Positions 31,030-34,187 of a stretch of 34,187 nt of DNA are shown piece after piece. Made by a program: the position numbers and the translations under genes. Origin of the DNA: Sphaerisporangium corydalis (lineage in GTDB: Bacteria; Actinomycetota; Actinomycetes; Streptosporangiales; Streptosporangiaceae); assembly GCF_025506355.1 (NCBI RefSeq), contig NZ_JANZYP010000087.1:1-34187 (forward strand), in the 5' to 3' direction. A model generated the notes under the pieces. The model saw only the letters and a program-made list of their open reading frames with translations, made no database searches and had not been told where the DNA came from. Numbering within the stretch: position 1 is the first letter of the stretch; each line of letters starts with the position of its first letter.

Positions 31030-31132
31030 ATCGGCGAAAGCTTTCTTCCTAAAACGGGACCGGCTCTACCCCCCCGGAGCCGGACCGGTTGGCGACCCCC
31101 GCTCTCCCCCCCCGGCGGGGGTCGCCCTTTTT
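31030..31132 (+). ncRNA. 6C small RNA
   Basis: Two adjacent hairpins each present a run of cytosines in the loop, the defining feature of the actinobacterial 6C motif. Stem 1: CCGGCTC (31060-31066) with GAGCCGG (31077-31083), loop containing seven C. Stem 2: GGCGACCCCCGC (31091-31102) with GCGGGGGTCGCC (31115-31126), loop containing eight C, followed by CTTTTT as the terminator. The upstream part ACATCGGCGAAAGCTTTC is also typical. In M. tuberculosis the 6C RNA (B11) lies beside the ssd homologue Rv3660c, and here ssd follows 500 bp later. The C-rich loops are thought to pair with G-rich mRNA sites. The 5' end is estimated from the about 93-nt size of B11 and may be off by some bases. Confidence 0.85.
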
Positions 31133-31628
31133 CTTCGGGCGGCCCTTCCAACCCCGGCCTTCCCGCTCCCCAAGAAAGCCTCCTTCTCCCCACCGCTAAG
31201 AAGCCCCCTCTCCCCTCCGAACCGAGCCGGCCCCCTCAGCGGTCCTCCCCCGCGCTCCTCACCTCACGGCCGATCAACCCGACCACGGCACACCACACGC
31301 CGCTGATCGGTACGACCCCGAGGCGGGGCCGGTGGTAGCAGGGCTGACGGCGATCGGCAGGAGTACGGCTCCCGGCAATCGGTGCGCATGGGCATGACGA
31401 TCGGTTGGAGCACCGCTGACGATCGGTGCACTCGCGCCCGGTCCATCCCGGTCCATCCCGGTGCACCCGGTCCACTCCCTCGGCTCTATCCACTTGAGAA
31501 GCCGAAGCCCGGGAACAGGCCCGCTCGCCCGCCGCTCGCCTGCCGAGTTATCCCCAGAACCTGGTTCGGTGTCACGCACCCACCGCGAGATTTCGCAAGG
31601 TGGGTCTCCCCTGACAAGGAGGCCCTCC
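31133..31628. other. Leader/promoter region of the tad operon with short repeats
   Basis: No gene supported. TGACGATCGGT occurs at 31395-31405 and 31417-31427 (22-bp spacing), with related GATCGG copies at about 31304, 31351 and an AATCGG at 31378. A 10-bp CGGTCCATCC unit is repeated at 31439-31448 and 31449-31458 with degenerate copies to 31478. These may be regulator sites or simple slippage repeats. Confidence 0.55.
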
Positions 31629-32669
31629 GTGAACCGTCCGCTGGTGATCACCGAAGACCAGGATCTGCTCGACGACCTCCTCCGGGTCGCGGCCGCCGCC
31701 GGTGTGGAGATCGACGTCGCCCATGCGGCGACCCACGCCCGGCCCTACTGGAGACGGGCTCCACTGGTCGTCGTGGGCGCCGACGCGGCGGACGCGCTGG
31801 CCGCGAGCGGCCCGCCCCCACGACAAGGAGTGCTCCTCGTCACTCGTGCCCCAGAGGATCCGGCGGTGTGGCGAAGATGCGTGGCCGTCGGCGCCCAGGC
31901 CGTCCTGGAACTGCCGGCAGCCGAAAGACGGCTGGTCGACGAGTTCGCCGAGGCCTCAGAACCAGTGGTCAGAGCCGGTCACACGGTTTGTGTCATCGGC
32001 GGTAGAGGAGGGTCGGGGGCCAGCGTGCTCGCCGCGTCCCTCGCCCTGGCGGGCTCCCGTCGCGGCCTGCGGGCCCTGCTGGTGGACGCCGATCCGCTGG
32101 GCGGTGGCATCGACGTCGTCCTCGGCCAGGAACGGGCCACCGGCGCCCGCTGGCCCGACGTCGCCGAAAGGGAGGGCCGGGTGAGCTTCACCGCCCTGCA
32201 GGAGGTCCTCCCCACCATGGGCGAGCTGACCGTGCTGTCCTGGCATCGGGGCGAGTCGCCCCCCATCCCCCCGGAGGCGATGAGGGCCGTCCTCGAGGCG
32301 GCCCACCGGGGATGCGATCTGGTCGTCGTCGATGTCCCCCGGCACGTCGGCCCCGCCGCCGCCGAGGCGCTGTCGCGAGCGGCCTCGACGCTGCTCCTCG
32401 TACCGGCGGACGTCCGGGGAGTGCTCGCCGCGTCCCAGGTCCTGATCGAGCTCCGGCGTCACACCTCGGCGCTTGGACTGGTGGTCCGCGACGGCGCCCT
32501 CCATCCTGACGTGATCTCCACCTCCCTCGGAGTGCCGTGCGCCGGAGTCCTGTCTGACCAGCGAGGTCTAGCTGAGGTCCTGAACCGAGGAGACGCACCC
32601 CCACTCGGCGACCGCACACCCCTCGGCCGCTTCTGCGCCGAGTTCCTCCGCACGCTGGAGAGCCGGTGA
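31629..32669 (+). CDS. ssd: Septum-site-determining-type protein Ssd (CpaE/MinD-like) of the tad locus
   Basis: A 346-residue MinD/ParA-fold protein. The N-terminal receiver-like part (VITEDQDLLDDLLRVAAAAG) is followed by the ATPase core. Its P-loop region is CVIGGRGGSGASVLAASLA, where the K-T of the Walker A (GKGGxGKT/S) is missing, as usual in the Ssd group. LLVDADPLGGGIDVVLG (switch I) and CDLVVVDVPRHVGPAAAEA (switch II) follow. The family includes Rv3660c, which affects septum formation, and CpaE/TadZ, which places Tad pilus machinery at the pole. GTG 31629 is preceded by AAGGAGG, a strong binding site. Its TGA overlaps the GTG of the first repeat mini-ORF (GTGA). The start sequence GTGAACCG..CG.TGGTG resembles the tadA start at 15 of 18 bases. 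Confidence 0.88.
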   Translation: MNRPLVITEDQDLLDDLLRVAAAAGVEIDVAHAATHARPYWRRAPLVVVGADAADALAASGPPPRQGVLLVTRAPEDPAVWRRCVAVGAQAVLELPAAERRLVDEFAEASEPVVRAGHTVCVIGGRGGSGASVLAASLALAGSRRGLRALLVDADPLGGGIDVVLGQERATGARWPDVAEREGRVSFTALQEVLPTMGELTVLSWHRGESPPIPPEAMRAVLEAAHRGCDLVVVDVPRHVGPAAAEALSRAASTLLLVPADVRGVLAASQVLIELRRHTSALGLVVRDGALHPDVISTSLGVPCAGVLSDQRGLAEVLNRGDAPPLGDRTPLGRFCAEFLRTLESR

Positions 32670-32764
32670 ACCGGGCGATGGTGCCCCCAGAGCTCATGGA
32701 GGCCGCCCCCACGCCCCTCGGCCGCTTCTGCGCCGAGTTCCTCCGCACGCTGGAGAGCCGGTGA
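32666..32764 (+). CDS. Repeat-born mini-ORF 1 (32 aa)
   Basis: GTG start overlapping the ssd stop (GTGA); 33 codons, stop TGA overlapping the GTG of mini-ORF 2. The N-terminal half (VNRAMVPPELMEAA) equals the TadA N-terminus with a few changes; the C-terminal half (LGRFCAEFLRTLESR) equals the Ssd C-terminus. GGAGAG lies 5-10 nt before the start, inside ssd. Whether it is translated into a stable peptide is unknown; its clearest possible role is keeping ribosomes on the mRNA. Confidence 0.5.
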   Translation: MNRAMVPPELMEAAPTPLGRFCAEFLRTLESR

Positions 32765-32859
32765 ACCGGGCGATGGTGCCCCCAGAGCTCATGGAGGCCG
32801 CCCCCACGCCCCTCGGCCGCTTCTGCGCCGAGTTCCTTCGCGCGCTGGAGAGCCGATGA
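32761..32859 (+). CDS. Repeat-born mini-ORF 2 (32 aa)
   Basis: GTG start overlapping the stop of mini-ORF 1 by 4 nt; the stop TGA overlaps the ATG of mini-ORF 3. The peptide differs from mini-ORF 1 by one residue (LRALESR for LRTLESR). GGAGAG precedes the start. Confidence 0.5.
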   Translation: MNRAMVPPELMEAAPTPLGRFCAEFLRALESR

Positions 32860-32954
32860 ACCGGGCGATGGTGCCCCCAGGACTCGTGGAGGCCGTCCGC
32901 ACGCTTCTCGGCCGTTTCTGCGCCGAGTTCCTTCGCGCACTGGAGAGCCGATGA
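32856..32954 (+). CDS. Repeat-born mini-ORF 3 (32 aa)
   Basis: ATG start in ATGA overlap with mini-ORF 2. The peptide begins MNRAMVPPGLVEAVRTL, closer to the true TadA N-terminus than copies 1-2 in its VEAVR part, and ends FCAEFLRALESR. GGAGAG precedes the start; the stop overlaps mini-ORF 4. Confidence 0.5.
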   Translation: MNRAMVPPGLVEAVRTLLGRFCAEFLRALESR

Positions 32955-33049
32955 ACCGGGCGATGGTGCCCCCAGGACTCGTGGAGGCCGTCCGCACGCT
33001 TCTCGGCCGTTTCTGCGCCGAGTTCCTTCGCGCACTGGACACCCAATGA
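32951..33049 (+). CDS. Repeat-born mini-ORF 4 (32 aa)
   Basis: ATG start in ATGA overlap with mini-ORF 3; nearly identical to it except that the end reads RALDTQ instead of RALESR. Its TGA overlaps the tadA ATG. The base changes that give DTQ also weaken the GGAGAG sequence in front of tadA to GGACAC. Confidence 0.5.
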   Translation: MNRAMVPPGLVEAVRTLLGRFCAEFLRALDTQ

Positions 33050-34187
33050 ACCGGGCGATGGTGTCCCCAGAGCTCGTGGAGGCCGTCCGGGTGCGCCTCG
33101 CCCGGATCGGCGCGGAGCCGTCCGCAGCGCAGGTGGCAGCCGCGCTCCGGGCCGAGCGCGCCGTCTTGGGCGACGCCGAGATCCTCGCGGTGGCCCGCGC
33201 CCTGCGCGCGGACCTGATCGGCGCCGGGCCGCTGGAACCCCTCCTCGCCGAGCCGGAGGTCACGGACGTCCTCGTCAACGGCGCCCGCGAGGTGTGGGTC
33301 GACGACGGGCAGGGCCTGCGCCGCACATCAGTGGTGTTCTCCAGCGACGATGAGGTCCGGCGCCTCGCCCAACGGCTGGCCGCAGCCGCGGGCAGACGCC
33401 TGGACGACGCCTGTCCCTATGTCGACGCCCGGCTGTCAGGCGGCGTGCGACTACACGCGGTCCTGCCCCCGGTGGCCCCCGAAGGCACGTGCCTGTCCCT
33501 CCGGCTCCCGCCTCGCAGGACCTTCACCCTGGACGAGCTGGTACCGGGCGAAGGCGGCACCGCCCTCCGCGCGATGGTCACCGCCCGGCTGGCCTTCCTG
33601 GTCACCGGCGGCACCGGCACAGGGAAGACCACACTCCTGTCCGCTCTCCTGTCCCTGGCCGCTCCCTGCGAGCGGTTGCTCCTCGTGGAGGACTCCTCCG
33701 AGCTCCGCCCCCTCCATCCACACGTCGTCCGCCTGGAGACCAGGCCGCCCAACCTGGAGGGCGCCGGCGGGGTCGGCCTGCGCGACCTCGTCCGCCAGGC
33801 CCTTCGCATGCGACCCGACAGGCTGGTCGTGGGAGAGGTTCGCGGAGCCGAGGTTGTCGAGATGTTGAACGCCTTGAACACCGGCCATGAGGGCGGCTGT
33901 GGCACCCTGCACGCCAACAATCCCGCCGACGTGCCCGCGCGCCTGGAGGCACTGGCCTGCGCGGCCGGGCTGACCCGGGAGGCCGTCCACAGCCAGATGG
34001 CGGCGGCCCTCGACGCGGTGATCCACGTGGTCCGCGACCCCGGCGGCGGGCGGCGCCGGGTCGCGGAGATCTGCCTGATGGAACGCGAGCCCTCAGGCCT
34101 GGTCCGCATGGTCCCCGCCCTCACCTTCCCCGCCCTAGGCCCCCCGCGCCCCGGCCCCGCCCTCCCCACCCTCCTGACCCACGCCCC
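33046..34187 (+). CDS. tadA: TadA/CpaF-family type II/IV secretion ATPase (3' end outside window)
   Basis: 380 residues are visible and the frame is open to the window end. The N-terminal domain (ILAVARALRADLIGAGPLEP, then LLAEPEVTDVLVNGAREVWV) is typical of CpaF/TadA. The ATPase core has the Walker A LVTGGTGTGKTTLLSALLSL, the Asp box LLVEDSSELRP, the Walker B region RPDRLVVGEVRGAEVVEMLN and the His box TGHEGGCGTLHANNPADVPA. It powers assembly of Flp/Tad pili, with TadB/TadC membrane partners expected downstream. ATG 33046 overlaps the stop of mini-ORF 4 and has only a weak GGA sequence upstream, so translation probably depends on coupling. Corresponds to Rv3659c beside Rv3660c. Confidence 0.93.
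   Translation, partial: MNRAMVSPELVEAVRVRLARIGAEPSAAQVAAALRAERAVLGDAEILAVARALRADLIGAGPLEPLLAEPEVTDVLVNGAREVWVDDGQGLRRTSVVFSSDDEVRRLAQRLAAAAGRRLDDACPYVDARLSGGVRLHAVLPPVAPEGTCLSLRLPPRRTFTLDELVPGEGGTALRAMVTARLAFLVTGGTGTGKTTLLSALLSLAAPCERLLLVEDSSELRPLHPHVVRLETRPPNLEGAGGVGLRDLVRQALRMRPDRLVVGEVRGAEVVEMLNALNTGHEGGCGTLHANNPADVPARLEALACAAGLTREAVHSQMAAALDAVIHVVRDPGGGRRRVAEICLMEREPSGLVRMVPALTFPALGPPRPGPALPTLLTHA

Larger units (their letters stand above)
32619..33089 (+). repeat. 95-bp tandem array across the ssd-tadA junction (about five periods)
   Basis: TTCTGCGCCG recurs at 32631, 32726, 32821, 32916 and 33011, and TGAACCGGGCGATGGTG at 32667, 32762, 32857, 32952 and 33047: an exact 95-bp period with no indels. 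Copies 1-2 and copies 3-4 form two near-identical pairs that differ from each other, for example CCCAGAGCTCATGGAGG versus CCCAGGACTCGTGGAGG. This points to stepwise duplication followed by drift. Each unit joins the last 17 codons of ssd to the first 15 of tadA. Confidence 0.95.

Noticed and set aside
32619..33089. CRISPR array
   Set aside because: The 95-bp periods have no repeat/spacer division; the whole unit is repeated and is derived from the ends of two neighbouring genes.

Overview
High G+C DNA with actinobacterial signatures: a WhiB-family protein, 6C RNA, many GTG starts, near-leaderless genes with TANNNT -10 boxes, and 4-nt ATGA/GTGA gene overlaps. From about 10 kb rightward the gene order follows the Mycobacterium tuberculosis Rv3683 to Rv3659c segment: metallophosphoesterase, PonA2-type PBP, WhiB4/WblA, two Get3-like ATPases, DUF4177, RidA, metallo-beta-lactamase fold protein, Crp, Nth, NUDIX, MarP, EphE-like hydrolase, membrane protein, Acs, 6C RNA, Ssd, TadA. 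The host is most likely a Streptosporangiales-type actinomycete; that placement is inference from protein flavour only.

Layout. 1-2.2 kb: the end of an IS5-family element truncates an anti-sigma-type ATP-binding gene, preceded by a 55-codon ORF and divergent from an HTH/TPR regulator. 2.2-3.9 kb: an ECF41 sigma factor divergent from a carboxymuconolactone-decarboxylase-like protein that lacks the usual cysteines. 3.96-6.26 kb: a divergent LysR / 2,2-dialkylglycine decarboxylase pair (dgdR-dgdA). 6.40-9.86 kb: a decayed integrative element in tRNA-Pro(CGG), bounded by a 42-bp imperfect repeat of the tRNA 3' half; it holds a broken IS5 transposase, one intact membrane-anchored protein of unknown function and a broken tyrosine integrase. 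10-30 kb: the conserved core block (cell wall, redox, cAMP signalling, DNA repair, nucleotide hydrolysis, periplasmic protease, acetate activation). 30.1-34.2 kb: 6C small RNA, then the start of a tad (Flp pilus) locus, ssd and tadA.

The most unusual structure is at the ssd-tadA junction (32619-33089): five 95-bp periods of sequence in which the 3' end of ssd and the 5' end of tadA are fused in frame. This makes four consecutive 33-codon mini-ORFs, each overlapping the next by 4 nt (GTGA or ATGA), so a continuous chain of stop-start coupling links ssd to tadA. Three other genes here (the ECF41 gene, the YqeY-like gene, the PBP gene) also carry short tandem duplications across or next to their stop codons. 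Two candidate CRP sites (acs/Fic intergenic and crp/nth intergenic) suggest that the crp gene in this window may regulate its neighbours.
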